Notes: generated by a model from the sequence alone, not told the origin. A stretch of DNA of 64,000 bases from Kutzneria sp. 744 (GCF_000568255.1 NZ_KK037166.1:1609881-1673880); one strand, 5' to 3'. Positions 34,335 through 43,319 are shown, counted from the first letter of the stretch. A program made the numbers and translations.

Positions 34335-34979
34335 ATGAAAGGCGCGATCTGTGCGCTGCGCTGGCCGGAGTCCGACGACTACGACCGGATCGCGGCGTGG
34401 CTGCGGCCGATGTCGCACGCCGCGGCCCTGACCGGCGACACCCACGAGGCGATCGACGCGGCCGCGCTGCGGCAGGCCGCCGAGAGCGGGCAGGTGCGGT
34501 ACTTCGTTGTCGTGTCAAGGGACGGCGAGCCGGTGGGCGTGGTCAACTACCGGGCCGCGGGCGGCGGCGGGGCCCACTCGTACGCGATGGGCGGCGCGGT
34601 CGGCATCTCCGAGAGGTGGCAGGCCGGCTACGGCGCCGAGGCGCTGAGCCTGCTCACCGATTTTGTGTTCCACCAGCTCAACGCCCACCGGGTGGAGTTC
34701 TCGACGGCCAGCTACAACCGGCATTCACTGCAGGTGCTGACCAGGGACGGCTTCACGTTGGAGGGTGTGCTGCGCGACTACTACTTCGTCGACGGCGAGT
34801 ACCACCACCGCACGATCTGGTCGATCCTGCGGCACGAGTACTACGCCAACCGGGCCGAGTACGGGCGCCGGCTGCCGATGCCCGAGCTCGTCCCGGCCGA
34901 GGACAAGGCCAGGGCCCGGGAGTCGCTGGCCAAGTACCTCGCCAACGACGGGCCCTCGTCCTGGGGAGAGATGCGATGA
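34335..34979 (+). CDS. GNAT-family N-acyltransferase in lanthipeptide operon
   Basis: A 214-residue RimJ/RimL-like GNAT protein. It has the acyl-CoA-binding core around VGISERWQAGYGAEALSLLTDFVF and the later ASYNRHSLQVLTRDGFTLEGVLRDYYF segment. ATG follows GGAGGGAG. The stop overlaps the LanKC start by 4 bases, so acylation and lanthionine formation are coupled. In goadvionin and selidamide biosynthesis GNAT enzymes transfer fatty acyl groups to RiPPs; acylation of the lanthipeptide N-terminus (or of a side chain) is the leading inference here. A resistance or tRNA-modification role cannot be excluded. Confidence 0.85.
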   Translation: MKGAICALRWPESDDYDRIAAWLRPMSHAAALTGDTHEAIDAAALRQAAESGQVRYFVVVSRDGEPVGVVNYRAAGGGGAHSYAMGGAVGISERWQAGYGAEALSLLTDFVFHQLNAHRVEFSTASYNRHSLQVLTRDGFTLEGVLRDYYFVDGEYHHRTIWSILRHEYYANRAEYGRRLPMPELVPAEDKARARESLAKYLANDGPSSWGEMR

Positions 34980-37570
34980 AACCGGCAATAGAGCTGTATT
35001 CGCTGGCCGACCGGGTGTTCTTCGAGGATCCGATGCGCTGGCACGCCGAGCAGACCTTCGAGCTGGCCACCGGTGACGTGCCGGCCGGCTGGCGGCGCAG
35101 CGGCGCGGGGCCGTGGGTCATGCTGCGGCCGGACGGCCTGGTCCTTCCCAAGCAGGGCTGGAAGATTCACGTGTCGGCCGTGCCGTCGAACGCGCTGGAG
35201 GTGCTCAAGGCCGTCGCGGGCTACCTGGTCGAACACGGCGTGGCCTTCAAGTTCCTACGCGGCCGGGCGTTGCTGCACGCGTACAGCATGAAGTACGCGC
35301 CACGGGCGGCGAGCGGCAAGCTCGTCACCATCTACCCCGTCGACGAGGCCGAACTGGAGCGGGTGCTGGTCGGCTTGGACGAGCTCGTCGGCGGCGCGGA
35401 CGGCCCGTACGTGCTGAGCGACCTGCGTTTCCACGACGGGCCCCTGTACGTGCGCTACGGCGGCTTCGACAAGCGCTACTGCGTGACCGAGGACGGCGAG
35501 CGTGAGCTGGCGATCGAACGGCCGGACGGCACGCTGGTGCCGGACGAGCGTCGCCCGGTGTTCACCGTGCCGGAGTGGGTCCAGCTGCCGGCTTTCCTTC
35601 AGCCGCATCACGACAAGGTGAAGTCCGGTGGGCAGCTCGATTACGACGTGACCGAGGCGCTGCACTTCTCCAACGGCGGCGGCGTGTACGTGGCCAAGCG
35701 GCGCACCGACGGGCACGAGGTCGTCATCAAGGAGGCACGGCCGCACGCCGGACTGTCCGGTGATGAGCAGGATGCGGTCACGAGGCTGGCTCAGGAGGAG
35801 TGGGCGCTACGCCAATTGGCGGGTGTGCAAGGGATTCCGGCGCTGCACGAGGTCGTCCAGGTGTGGGAGCACCGGTTCCTGGTGATGGACCGGGTGCCCG
35901 GGCAGGCCCTGCAGCACTGGATGGCCAACCAGTTCCCGTTGGTGGGCGTGTCTTCCACGCCCGAGCAGCGCCGGGCCTACGCCGAGCGGGCGATCAAGCT
36001 GCACGACCGGATCACCGAGCTGGTGGCGCGGGTGCACGAGCGCGGCGTGGTGTTCGCGGACCTGCACCCGGCCAACATCATGGTCGACGACAACGACGAG
36101 CCCGGCCTCGTCGACTTCGAAAGCGCGTTCCCGGCGAGCGAACAGCGCCGCCAGCTGGCCGGCCACGCGGGTTTCGTGTCACGTGAGGTGTCGGGCGTCG
36201 ACGTGGACCGCCAGGCGTTGACCGTGTTGCGGCTGTGGATGTTCATGCCGCTGACCAGCGTGCTGGCGTTGGCGCCGGCCAAGCTCGGTGAGCTGATGAG
36301 CGAAGCGGAACAGCTGTTCGAGCTGCCGCCGGAGTTCACCAAGCCGGTGCACGAGCTGTCGGATCGCCGCGCCGTGAACCAGGTTCCGGCCCCGGTGTCC
36401 GCCCCGTCCGCGCGCTGGGGCGAAGCCGGGTGGTCCGCGGCCGTCGAATCGCTGGCGGCGGCGATCGCCGCCAGCGCCACGCCCGACCGTGAGGATCGCC
36501 TCTTTCCCGGTGACATCGAGGGTTTCATCTCCACCGACGGCGCCAGCTTCGCGCACGGCGCCGCCGGCGTGCTGTGGGCGCTGTCGTCAGCGGGGCTGCC
36601 GACCGAACGCAAACACCGGGAATGGTTGCTGCACAAGGCATCCGTGCCGGTGGAGCGGCCAGGCTTCTTCGACGGCGTACACGGCGTGGCCCACGTGCTC
36701 GACCATCTCGGCTATCGGGCGGAAGCGGCGGGTCTGGTGGTCCGGGCGGCCGACCTGGTGGCCGAGACGACCGACCTGACGCTGTTCAGCGGGTTGGCCG
36801 GCATCGGGCTGAATCTGCTGCACCTGCACGACAAACGGCCCGGCGCCGGGCATCTCGCCCGAGCGCTGGAGCTGGGTCTCCGGGTCGGCGACGCGTTGGA
36901 GAGCGGTCAACCCTGCGGCATCGACCGGCCGCCCGGTCGGCTGGGGCGGGTCCGCGACTCCGGCACCAACGGGGGCCTGCTGCGGGGCTGGTCCGGGCCA
37001 GCGCTGTTCCTGTTGCGGCTGTACGAGGCGACCCAGGATCGCGTCTGGCTCGATCAGGCGGTCCGGGCCGTGCACCGCGACCTGGACCTGTGCGTGGCCG
37101 ACGAACAGGACGGCACGCTCCAGGTGGACGGCGGCTTCCGCCGGCTCCCGTACCTGGAGATCGGCTCCGCCGGTATCGCGCTGGTGGGCGACATGGTGTC
37201 CCGACACACCGCCGACGAGCGCGTCCTGGCCGCTCTGGGTCCGCTTTCGCGCGCCTGCGAGAGCATGTTCGTAATGGACGCGCAGCTTTTCAACGGCCGC
37301 GCTGGATTGCTCGCGATTCTCTCTGGACTTTCCCGCTCGGGGCATGCTAGTCTCATTTCAGAGCGAATCGGACAGGACCTAGAATCCAGCGCTGAGGATC
37401 ACCTCGCGAAGCTCCGGTGGCATCTGCTCGAATATCATGGACATGCCTCTTTTCCCGGTGACGGATCGTCCCGCTTGTCCATGGACTTCTCGACCGGCAA
37501 CGCCGGAATCATCGCAGCCATAAACTCGACGATTCGACCTGGCGTGCCGTTCATGCCCTTCGCACAGTGA
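34976..37570 (+). CDS. lanKC: class III lanthipeptide synthetase LanKC
   Basis: An 864-residue three-domain synthetase: N-terminal phospho-Ser/Thr lyase domain (about 1-200), central kinase (about 220-460) and C-terminal LanC-like cyclase (about 520-864). The kinase has VVIKEARP with the ATP lysine, VFADLHPANIMV (catalytic loop) and LVDFES in place of DFG. The cyclase lacks the Cys-Cys-His zinc ligands, as is normal for class III, and ends with DFSTGNAGI. Length and layout match RamC/AmfT/LabKC. It phosphorylates Ser in the precursor, eliminates phosphate to dehydroalanine and cyclises to labionin or lanthionine. Four precursor genes follow directly. Confidence 0.95.
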   Translation: MKPAIELYSLADRVFFEDPMRWHAEQTFELATGDVPAGWRRSGAGPWVMLRPDGLVLPKQGWKIHVSAVPSNALEVLKAVAGYLVEHGVAFKFLRGRALLHAYSMKYAPRAASGKLVTIYPVDEAELERVLVGLDELVGGADGPYVLSDLRFHDGPLYVRYGGFDKRYCVTEDGERELAIERPDGTLVPDERRPVFTVPEWVQLPAFLQPHHDKVKSGGQLDYDVTEALHFSNGGGVYVAKRRTDGHEVVIKEARPHAGLSGDEQDAVTRLAQEEWALRQLAGVQGIPALHEVVQVWEHRFLVMDRVPGQALQHWMANQFPLVGVSSTPEQRRAYAERAIKLHDRITELVARVHERGVVFADLHPANIMVDDNDEPGLVDFESAFPASEQRRQLAGHAGFVSREVSGVDVDRQALTVLRLWMFMPLTSVLALAPAKLGELMSEAEQLFELPPEFTKPVHELSDRRAVNQVPAPVSAPSARWGEAGWSAAVESLAAAIAASATPDREDRLFPGDIEGFISTDGASFAHGAAGVLWALSSAGLPTERKHREWLLHKASVPVERPGFFDGVHGVAHVLDHLGYRAEAAGLVVRAADLVAETTDLTLFSGLAGIGLNLLHLHDKRPGAGHLARALELGLRVGDALESGQPCGIDRPPGRLGRVRDSGTNGGLLRGWSGPALFLLRLYEATQDRVWLDQAVRAVHRDLDLCVADEQDGTLQVDGGFRRLPYLEIGSAGIALVGDMVSRHTADERVLAALGPLSRACESMFVMDAQLFNGRAGLLAILSGLSRSGHASLISERIGQDLESSAEDHLAKLRWHLLEYHGHASFPGDGSSRLSMDFSTGNAGIIAAINSTIRPGVPFMPFAQ

Positions 37571-37653
37571 TTTCTTCCGATATCAACGCGAGGGCTCTTC
37601 TACGACCCGGCTCAGCCCCGGGGAATGTCATACGCGAACGGAGGTGATCACCC

Positions 37654-37734
37654 ATGATCCTGGACCTTCAGACCCTGGAGACGTCCGCCGCCGAGACCCG
37701 CCTGCCGGGCTCGACCGTCAGCGGTGGCTGCTGA
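37654..37734 (+). CDS. lanA1: class III lanthipeptide precursor A1
   Basis: A 26-residue precursor. The leader has the ILDLQTLE motif recognised by class III synthetases. The C-terminal part is LPGSTVSGGC, where STVSGGC fits the SxxSxxC rule for labionin or avionin rings, and Cys is the last residue. The ribosome-binding site GGAGGTGATC is a near-perfect 16S complement seven bases before the ATG. It lies 83 bases after LanKC. Confidence 0.93.
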   Translation: MILDLQTLETSAAETRLPGSTVSGGC

Positions 37735-37791
37735 GAAATCAGCGCCTGTAGCCCACTTTCCGAACTAGTCTTCGAAGCGAGGTGACCACCA

Positions 37792-37872
37792 ATGATCCTG
37801 GACCTTCAGACCCTGGAGACGTCCGCCGCCGAGACCCGCCTGCCGGGCTCGACCGTGAGCGGTGGCTGCTGA
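37792..37872 (+). CDS. lanA2: class III lanthipeptide precursor A2
   Basis: Encodes the same 26-residue peptide as A1; the DNA differs only at a synonymous valine codon (GTG for GTC). It has its own GAGGTGACC ribosome-binding site and a 57-base spacer after A1. Confidence 0.93.
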   Translation: MILDLQTLETSAAETRLPGSTVSGGC

Positions 37873-37925
37873 AAAGCGCCCGAAGTCATTCTTTTCGCAC
37901 TAGCGCACGAAGCGAGGTGACACTC

Positions 37926-38006
37926 ATGATCCTGGACCTTCAGACCCTGGAGACCTCCGCCGCCGAGACCCGCCTGCCGGGCTCGACCGTCAGCGGTGGC
38001 TGCTGA
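37926..38006 (+). CDS. lanA3: class III lanthipeptide precursor A3
   Basis: Third copy of the identical 26-residue peptide, with one synonymous change in a threonine codon (ACC for ACG). Ribosome-binding site GAGGTGACA; 53-base spacer after A2. Confidence 0.93.
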   Translation: MILDLQTLETSAAETRLPGSTVSGGC

Positions 38007-38059
38007 ACCAGATTCACCCTTGTTGTCAGACGGAATTCTTCAGCACAAAGGAGCACACC

Positions 38060-38149
38060 ATGATCCTGGACCTGCAGAACATGGAGACCGCGGCCGTCGA
38101 GTCCCGCCTCCCGGGCAGCACGGTGAGTGCCACCTGCTTCAACGCCTGA
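38060..38149 (+). CDS. lanA4: class III lanthipeptide precursor A4 (variant)
   Basis: A 29-residue diverged paralogue: leader ILDLQNMET and core STVSATC followed by Phe-Asn-Ala. It keeps the SxxSxxC ring motif but its Cys is no longer C-terminal, so it cannot undergo the C-terminal Cys decarboxylation possible for A1-A3. Ribosome-binding site AAAGGAG. Confidence 0.92.
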   Translation: MILDLQNMETAAVESRLPGSTVSATCFNA

Positions 38150-38169
38150 TGCGTTAAGCGATAGTCGGT

Positions 38170-38199
38170 CGGTGCGGGCGGCGTGCAACGCCCGCACCG
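38170..38199 (+). terminator. hairpin after the precursor array
   Basis: A 10-bp inverted repeat GGTGCGGGCG/CGCCCGCACC with an 8-base loop lies 21 bases after lanA4 and before the exporter gene. It can act as a terminator, or as an attenuator that keeps precursor mRNA in excess over the downstream genes. Confidence 0.75.
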
Positions 38200-38244
38200 G
38201 CCATTTATTGTCTCCGGCGAGACCGAAAGGCGGGTGAGAACACG

Positions 38245-39531
38245 ATGGCGGCACCTGTGAAAGCGCTCGACGCGACGCCGGCCCGGGTCGGATATCCGAT
38301 CATGCTGCTCGCGTTCGGCACCAGCATGGTCGGCGTCGGAATCGGCTCCTACGGCCTTCCTCTTTTCGTTCTCACCACCACCGGAAGCGCGACGCTGACC
38401 GGCTGGATCGCCGCCGCCGCGCTCGTCGGCTCCCTGCTCACCGGTGGCCTGATGGGGCCGCTGATCGACCGGGTCGGCATGCGCCGGGCCTGGATCTTCT
38501 CGCTCGCCGGCGGCTCGACCACCGCGGCGCTGACGGTCGCCCTGTTCGCGGCCGGGCTGCTGCCGCCGTGGCTGCTGGTCTCGCTCTCGTTCGTGCGCAG
38601 CTGCGTGGAGTCACCCGGCCGGGTCGCCATCTTCGGCATGATCCCGGCCGTCGCCGAAGCCTCGGGCCGCAACCTGGCCCGCGCCAACGGCACCGTGCGC
38701 GCCATGAACGGGGTGTCCAACCTGGCCAGCCCGATCGCCGCCGGCATTATCGCCGCGGTGCTGGGCAGCGTCTTCACCATCCTGGCCGACGCTGTCTGCG
38801 CGCTGCTCGCCCTGACCGTGGCGCTGGTGTTCCTGCGCCGGCCGACGATGACCACCATCGACGAGGTCAACGCCACCCGACCCCGCCGTCGCTCGTACCA
38901 GCGCGAGTTCCGGGAGGCCATCCGGTACTTCTGGTCCGACCGCCTGTTACGCACGCTGATCTGCTTCACCGTCTTCTTCGCCGCACTGGACGCGGCCATC
39001 GCCAACATCGGCCTCACCCTGTACGCGCAGCAGGTGTTGGGCTCCGTGACCTGGTACGGGGTGCTGGTCAGCTGCTTCGGCCTCGGGTCGCTGGCCGGCA
39101 CCGTCGGCTACAGCGTCTTCGGGCACAGAGCCCCGCCGCGCGGCCTGTACCTGAGCGCCTATCTGGGGTTCGCCCTGGTGGTGCTGCTGCTGTCGGTGAA
39201 CGACCACACGGCCGTCGCGCTCGGCTTGATGGTGGTGGCCGGCGTGCTCACCAGCCCGATCGACCTGCTCTACCTGGCCGCGCTGCAGGAACGCGTGCCG
39301 GAGCGGATGTTCGGCCGGGTCACCAGCGTCGCGACGACCGTCATCTCCGGTCCCGGACCGGTCGCCGTGGCGCTGGTGACCTGGCTGATCACCGGCGTCG
39401 GCGCGCACGCCGCCTTCGCCCTCATCGGCGGCTGCTACCTGGTGGTGGCGGTGTCGCTGCTGTTCGTCCGGTCCCTGCACCAGCTCCGTCCGCCCAAGCC
39501 CGTCACCACAACCGCGGAGGTGTCGTCATGA
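38245..39531 (+). CDS. MFS transporter, probable lanthipeptide exporter
   Basis: A 428-residue major facilitator with about 12 hydrophobic helices, of the drug/macrolide exporter (DHA3-like) type. The loop GPLIDRVGMRRAW between helices 2 and 3 is the MFS signature. It follows the precursor genes on the same strand and its stop overlaps the ATG of the next gene. Class III loci often encode ABC exporters instead; an MFS here fits a very small product. Export or self-protection is inferred from position. Confidence 0.88.
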   Translation: MAAPVKALDATPARVGYPIMLLAFGTSMVGVGIGSYGLPLFVLTTTGSATLTGWIAAAALVGSLLTGGLMGPLIDRVGMRRAWIFSLAGGSTTAALTVALFAAGLLPPWLLVSLSFVRSCVESPGRVAIFGMIPAVAEASGRNLARANGTVRAMNGVSNLASPIAAGIIAAVLGSVFTILADAVCALLALTVALVFLRRPTMTTIDEVNATRPRRRSYQREFREAIRYFWSDRLLRTLICFTVFFAALDAAIANIGLTLYAQQVLGSVTWYGVLVSCFGLGSLAGTVGYSVFGHRAPPRGLYLSAYLGFALVVLLLSVNDHTAVALGLMVVAGVLTSPIDLLYLAALQERVPERMFGRVTSVATTVISGPGPVAVALVTWLITGVGAHAAFALIGGCYLVVAVSLLFVRSLHQLRPPKPVTTTAEVSS

Positions 39532-40391
39532 GCAGCCCGGAACTGGACTTCGACCTGACGCTGGCCGGCCGGAACGCCACGTGGGCGTTCACCCCGGCCG
39601 GTGTGCAGGTCAACTACTCGGCCAGCAAGGGAGTGCCGAGACTGCTGCGCCGGATCGGGCAGCGGCTGGTGCCGTTCGAGGCGATCACCTCGGCCACCGT
39701 GCACGACGACGACGGGCTGCCGTCGCTGGCCCTGTCCCTGCGGCCGGGCTCCGACCCGTACACCGAGGTCGCGGCCGGGCAGCTGCCCGAGGACTACGCG
39801 CTCTACCGGCTGGAGCTGGACCAGCACCAGGCCGAACACGCCTTGCGGTACAAGGACACGATCAACGACCGGTGCGCGCTGACCGACGAGCCGGCGCCGC
39901 GCTTCCTGCTCGACACGGACACGGCTCCGTTGCGGCTGCGCGGTTTCGACGGTGTCGCCACGTTCGACGGCGACTCGGTGCGGTTGTCCTGGGGCATGAA
40001 GGCCAGCCTGGCCAAGCAGGCCGGCGGCGACCAGGTGTACCGGATCGGCGAGCTGGCCGCCGTGGAGTGGTCGCTGCCCGGGTTCGTGCGGGGCCACCTG
40101 CGGCTGCGGCCGGTCGGTGTGCTGCGGCCGCAGATGGACGTGATCGACGACCCGCACACCCTGCTGTTCGGGCTCGGCTACGGCGCCGTCGCGGAGTCCC
40201 TGCCCTTCGCGGCGGCGCTGACGGCCGCCATCGGCAACGGCAGCGGCCCGATCGGGGACCTGACCTCGGCCGGCGTCCGCGCCGAGCAGGTCGCGGCGGC
40301 CATCCGCACGCTGGGCGGGCTGATGGCCGACGGCCTGCTCAGCCGCGAGGAGTTCGAAGCCAAGAAGAAGCACCTGCTGGACCAGATCTGA
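39528..40391 (+). CDS. DUF4429 domain protein with C-terminal SHOCT-like segment
   Basis: A 287-residue cytosolic protein with two DUF4429-like repeats (residues about 5-120 and 135-225), each a PH-like beta fold in known members, and a C-terminal LGGLMADGLLSREEFEAKKKHLL segment typical of the SHOCT oligomerisation motif. No enzymatic motif is visible. The ATG overlaps the MFS stop, so it belongs to the operon; its role in the pathway is unknown. Confidence 0.8.
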   Translation: MSSPELDFDLTLAGRNATWAFTPAGVQVNYSASKGVPRLLRRIGQRLVPFEAITSATVHDDDGLPSLALSLRPGSDPYTEVAAGQLPEDYALYRLELDQHQAEHALRYKDTINDRCALTDEPAPRFLLDTDTAPLRLRGFDGVATFDGDSVRLSWGMKASLAKQAGGDQVYRIGELAAVEWSLPGFVRGHLRLRPVGVLRPQMDVIDDPHTLLFGLGYGAVAESLPFAAALTAAIGNGSGPIGDLTSAGVRAEQVAAAIRTLGGLMADGLLSREEFEAKKKHLLDQI

Positions 40392-40402
40392 GGGGCACGC
40401 TG

Positions 40403-42061
40403 ATGATCACCTATCCCGGCTGCTGGCACGCCACCGTCGACTACCTGGAAACCGCCGGCGTGGAGACGGTGTTCGGCCTGCCCAGCGACGACCTGGGCTA
40501 CCTGGCCGCCGTCGACGGCTCCAAGCTGACTTCGGTGTTGTGCCGGGACCAGCGCAACGCCGTGTTCATGGCCACCGGCCACGCCATGGCGTCCGGCCGA
40601 CCCGGCGTTGTCGTGGTGGGCAAGGGACCGGCCGTCACGAACACGCTGACCGGCTTGCTGGAGGCCAGGTTCTCCGCCGTCCCGGTGGTCGTCCTCGCTA
40701 CCGGGACGTCGTCGGAGCACCGGGGCTCCGGGGCCTTTCAGGAGCTCGACCAGCTGGCGGTGCTGGCCCCGCTGACCAAGTGGGCGACCCGGGTGGATCA
40801 CCCGTCACGGGTGGTGGCCGCCCTGGAGCGGGCATTCGACGTTGCGGCGAGCGGGGTTCCGGGGCCGGTGTACGTCGAGTTCCCGGACGACCTGCGGGAG
40901 ACGGAGATCGTGCGCACCCGGCCCTGGGCCGCGCCGATCGAGCGCACGGTTTCGGTTGCCGGCGCCGACAGTGCTGCCGTGCAGGCGATTCAGCTGGCGC
41001 GTAGGCCGTTGATCCTGGTCGGCGGCGGCATGCGGCACCGGAACTCGGGGCGACTGCTGGAGAAGCTGGCCGAGAAGACCGGCGCGGCGGTGCTGGCGAC
41101 GGCGTCCGGGCGTGGCTCGTTCGACGAGGAGCATCCGCAGTTCCTTGGCCTGGCCGGATTGTACGCGCGGCCGGCGGTGTCGGAGCTGGTGCGCGACGCC
41201 GATCTGGTGATCACCCTGGGCAGCCGGCTGGAGGAGACCGCTCGCTACGGCTGGCGGCACGACCAGCAGACCGTGCAGGTCAACATCGACGCCGCCGAGT
41301 TCAGCACGGAGTTCGCCGGGCCGCGAGTGCTGGGCGACGGCGGCGATGTCGTGCGGTCGTGGCTGGGGTTGGTCGGCGAGCCCGACCCCCAGTGGCTCAA
41401 GCGGGTCACCGGCGCTCGACGGTCGCTTGTGGACGATGCCGCGACTGAGCTGGCCCGACTGCGGGCCACGCCCCGGCTCCAGATCGCCGAGGTGCTGGCC
41501 GCCTTGCAGGACGCGCTGCGGCCGGACGCGATCCTCGTGCAGGAGAACGGTTTGCAGGACATGTGGTCCTACATCTTCCCGTACTTCCGGTGCGGCGGCT
41601 CGATCGTGCCGTCCGAGCAGACCAGCCTCGGCTTCGGCGCGGCGGCGGCCGGCGGCGTGCGGCTGGCCCACCCGGACCGCCAGGTGGTCGCCTTCGTCGG
41701 CGACGGCGCGTTCACCATGGTCATGTCCGATGTGGACACCCTGGTGGAGAACGGTATCGGCGTGTTGTTCGTGGTGCTGGACAACGGCGGCTACGGCTGG
41801 CTGCAGACGCAGCTGGAGCAGCGCGGGCTGACCGAGTTCTCGTTCACCCGGGCCCGGACCGCGCCGACCCGGCATCCCCACGTGCACGCCATCACGCTCA
41901 CCGAGCGGGGCCACCTGCGCGAGCAGCTGACCGACGCGCTGGCCGCGACCGAGCACGGCACGGTCGCCATCGCGCGGGTGCCGGTCGAGCTGGACGACGC
42001 GCCGCCCGGGATTTCACAGCTGGAGGGGGACTTCCCGACACTGAAAGAGGAAAGGTCGTGA
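40403..42061 (+). CDS. thiamine-diphosphate-dependent enzyme (acetolactate synthase-like)
   Basis: A 552-residue member of the acetolactate synthase/benzoylformate decarboxylase superfamily, with the pyrimidine-binding domain (about 1-165), central domain (about 180-310) and pyrophosphate-binding domain (about 350-520). GDGAF followed by VLDNGGYG forms the cofactor-binding motif. The N-terminal part has GVETVFGLPSDD. Substrate cannot be told from sequence. Decarboxylation or carboligation of a 2-oxo acid could make an unusual acyl or aldehyde unit for the locus (inference). A ribosome-binding site is weak; it lies 11 bases after DUF4429. Confidence 0.87.
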   Translation: MITYPGCWHATVDYLETAGVETVFGLPSDDLGYLAAVDGSKLTSVLCRDQRNAVFMATGHAMASGRPGVVVVGKGPAVTNTLTGLLEARFSAVPVVVLATGTSSEHRGSGAFQELDQLAVLAPLTKWATRVDHPSRVVAALERAFDVAASGVPGPVYVEFPDDLRETEIVRTRPWAAPIERTVSVAGADSAAVQAIQLARRPLILVGGGMRHRNSGRLLEKLAEKTGAAVLATASGRGSFDEEHPQFLGLAGLYARPAVSELVRDADLVITLGSRLEETARYGWRHDQQTVQVNIDAAEFSTEFAGPRVLGDGGDVVRSWLGLVGEPDPQWLKRVTGARRSLVDDAATELARLRATPRLQIAEVLAALQDALRPDAILVQENGLQDMWSYIFPYFRCGGSIVPSEQTSLGFGAAAAGGVRLAHPDRQVVAFVGDGAFTMVMSDVDTLVENGIGVLFVVLDNGGYGWLQTQLEQRGLTEFSFTRARTAPTRHPHVHAITLTERGHLREQLTDALAATEHGTVAIARVPVELDDAPPGISQLEGDFPTLKEERS

Positions 42062-42065
42062 CGAG

Positions 42066-43319
42066 ATGGGCACTGCAGGAGCGCCGCGCCGGATCGTGAT
42101 CACCGGCTGGGGCGCGGTCACCCCGCTTGGCCTGACGGTGGAGGAGACGTGGTCGGCGATGCTGCGCGGGTGCAGCGGCATCGCCGAGCTGACCACTGTG
42201 GACACCACGGGCCTCACGGTGCGGATCGGCGGTGAGGTGCGGGGCTTCAACCCCGAGGACTACATGCCGCGGACGGTGAGCCGCCGGCTGGACTCGTTCG
42301 CCCAGTACGCGGTCGGGGCCGCGCAGCAGGCCGTCGAGCACGCCAAGTTCACCATCGGGCCGGACGAGGCCGACCGGGTCGGCGTGCTGATCGGCAGCGG
42401 CTACGGCGCGGCCAACTACAACCAGCAGGTCGCCCACGTCGTGCGGGATCGCAGTCCCCGCGCGGTGAGCCCGTTCTCGCAGGTCACCGGGGCGATCGAC
42501 AGCGCCGTCGGCGAGGTCACGATGCGCATCGGGGCCCAGGGTCCGAGCCGGGCCCAGTCCACCGCCTGCGCCACCGGCACCGACTCCATCGGCGAGGCCG
42601 CCCGCTGGATCCGTTACGGCATAGCGGATGTCGTCGTCGCCGGCGGGGCCGAGAGCTGCCTCAACCGCGCCGATCTGGCCGGTAGCGCCAATGCCCGCGC
42701 GCTCTCCACCCGTAACGACGACCCGACGCGGGCCTCCCGCCCCTTCGACGCCGCCCGCGACGGCTTCGTGATGAGCTCCGGGGCCGGGGTGCTGGTGTTG
42801 GAGGAACTGGAACACGCCCTTCGCCGCGGCGTGCCCATCCTGGCCGAGGTCAGCGGTTATGGGTCCACTTCGGACGCTTACCACCTCACCGCCCCGCATC
42901 CCGAGGCGATCGGCGCCCGCAAGGCCATGCGCCTGGCGCTGGAGGACGCCGGCGTCGATTCGTCCGATGTGGACTACATCAACGCCCACGGCACCAGCAC
43001 TCCCATCGGCGACGAGCGTGAGGTCTACGCCATCCGATCTGTGCTGGGGGCTCGCGCCAGTGCCGTGCCCGTGAGTTCGACGAAGTCGATGACCGGCCAC
43101 ATGCTCGGGGCCGGCGGTGCGGTCGAGGCCATCGTGTGCGCCCTGGCCATGCGGGACAGCGTCGTGCCGCCCACGGTGAACCTCGACGACCCTCTGGACG
43201 CCGAGATGAACTTCGTGCCCAATGTGGCACAGGAGCACGAGGTTCGGGTCGCCGTCAGCAACTCCTTCGGCTTCGGCGGGCACAACGCAGTGCTGGTTTT
43301 GTCGGCCTGGGAGCACTGA
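42066..43319 (+). CDS. beta-ketoacyl-ACP synthase II (FabF/KasA-like)
   Basis: A 417-residue condensing enzyme with an intact catalytic triad: Cys in STACATGTDS, His in NAHGTSTP and His in KSMTGHMLGAGG. The C-terminal NSFGFGGHNA is the family end motif. It extends acyl-ACP chains with malonyl-ACP. No acyl carrier protein or malonyltransferase gene is present nearby, so housekeeping partners would be needed. The ATG is four bases after the previous stop, and the enoyl reductase ATG overlaps its stop. It probably helps build an acyl chain for the lanthipeptide; a resistant duplicate target enzyme is an alternative. Confidence 0.92.
   Translation: MGTAGAPRRIVITGWGAVTPLGLTVEETWSAMLRGCSGIAELTTVDTTGLTVRIGGEVRGFNPEDYMPRTVSRRLDSFAQYAVGAAQQAVEHAKFTIGPDEADRVGVLIGSGYGAANYNQQVAHVVRDRSPRAVSPFSQVTGAIDSAVGEVTMRIGAQGPSRAQSTACATGTDSIGEAARWIRYGIADVVVAGGAESCLNRADLAGSANARALSTRNDDPTRASRPFDAARDGFVMSSGAGVLVLEELEHALRRGVPILAEVSGYGSTSDAYHLTAPHPEAIGARKAMRLALEDAGVDSSDVDYINAHGTSTPIGDEREVYAIRSVLGARASAVPVSSTKSMTGHMLGAGGAVEAIVCALAMRDSVVPPTVNLDDPLDAEMNFVPNVAQEHEVRVAVSNSFGFGGHNAVLVLSAWEH

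Noticed and set aside
33968-34975. Upstream extension of LanKC to a 1,200-residue protein
   Set aside because: The extension runs through the GNAT gene in another frame; the family N-terminus begins at the ATG at 34976 overlapping the GNAT stop.
37782-38006. A 74-residue frame across the precursor array
   Set aside because: It reads the repeated precursor genes out of frame; the precursor frames have ribosome-binding sites and conserved leader and ring motifs.
37654-38149. CRISPR-like array (regular repeats of 81 bp with 53-57 bp spacers)
   Set aside because: Each repeat is an open frame with its own start, stop and ribosome-binding site and encodes a lanthipeptide precursor.
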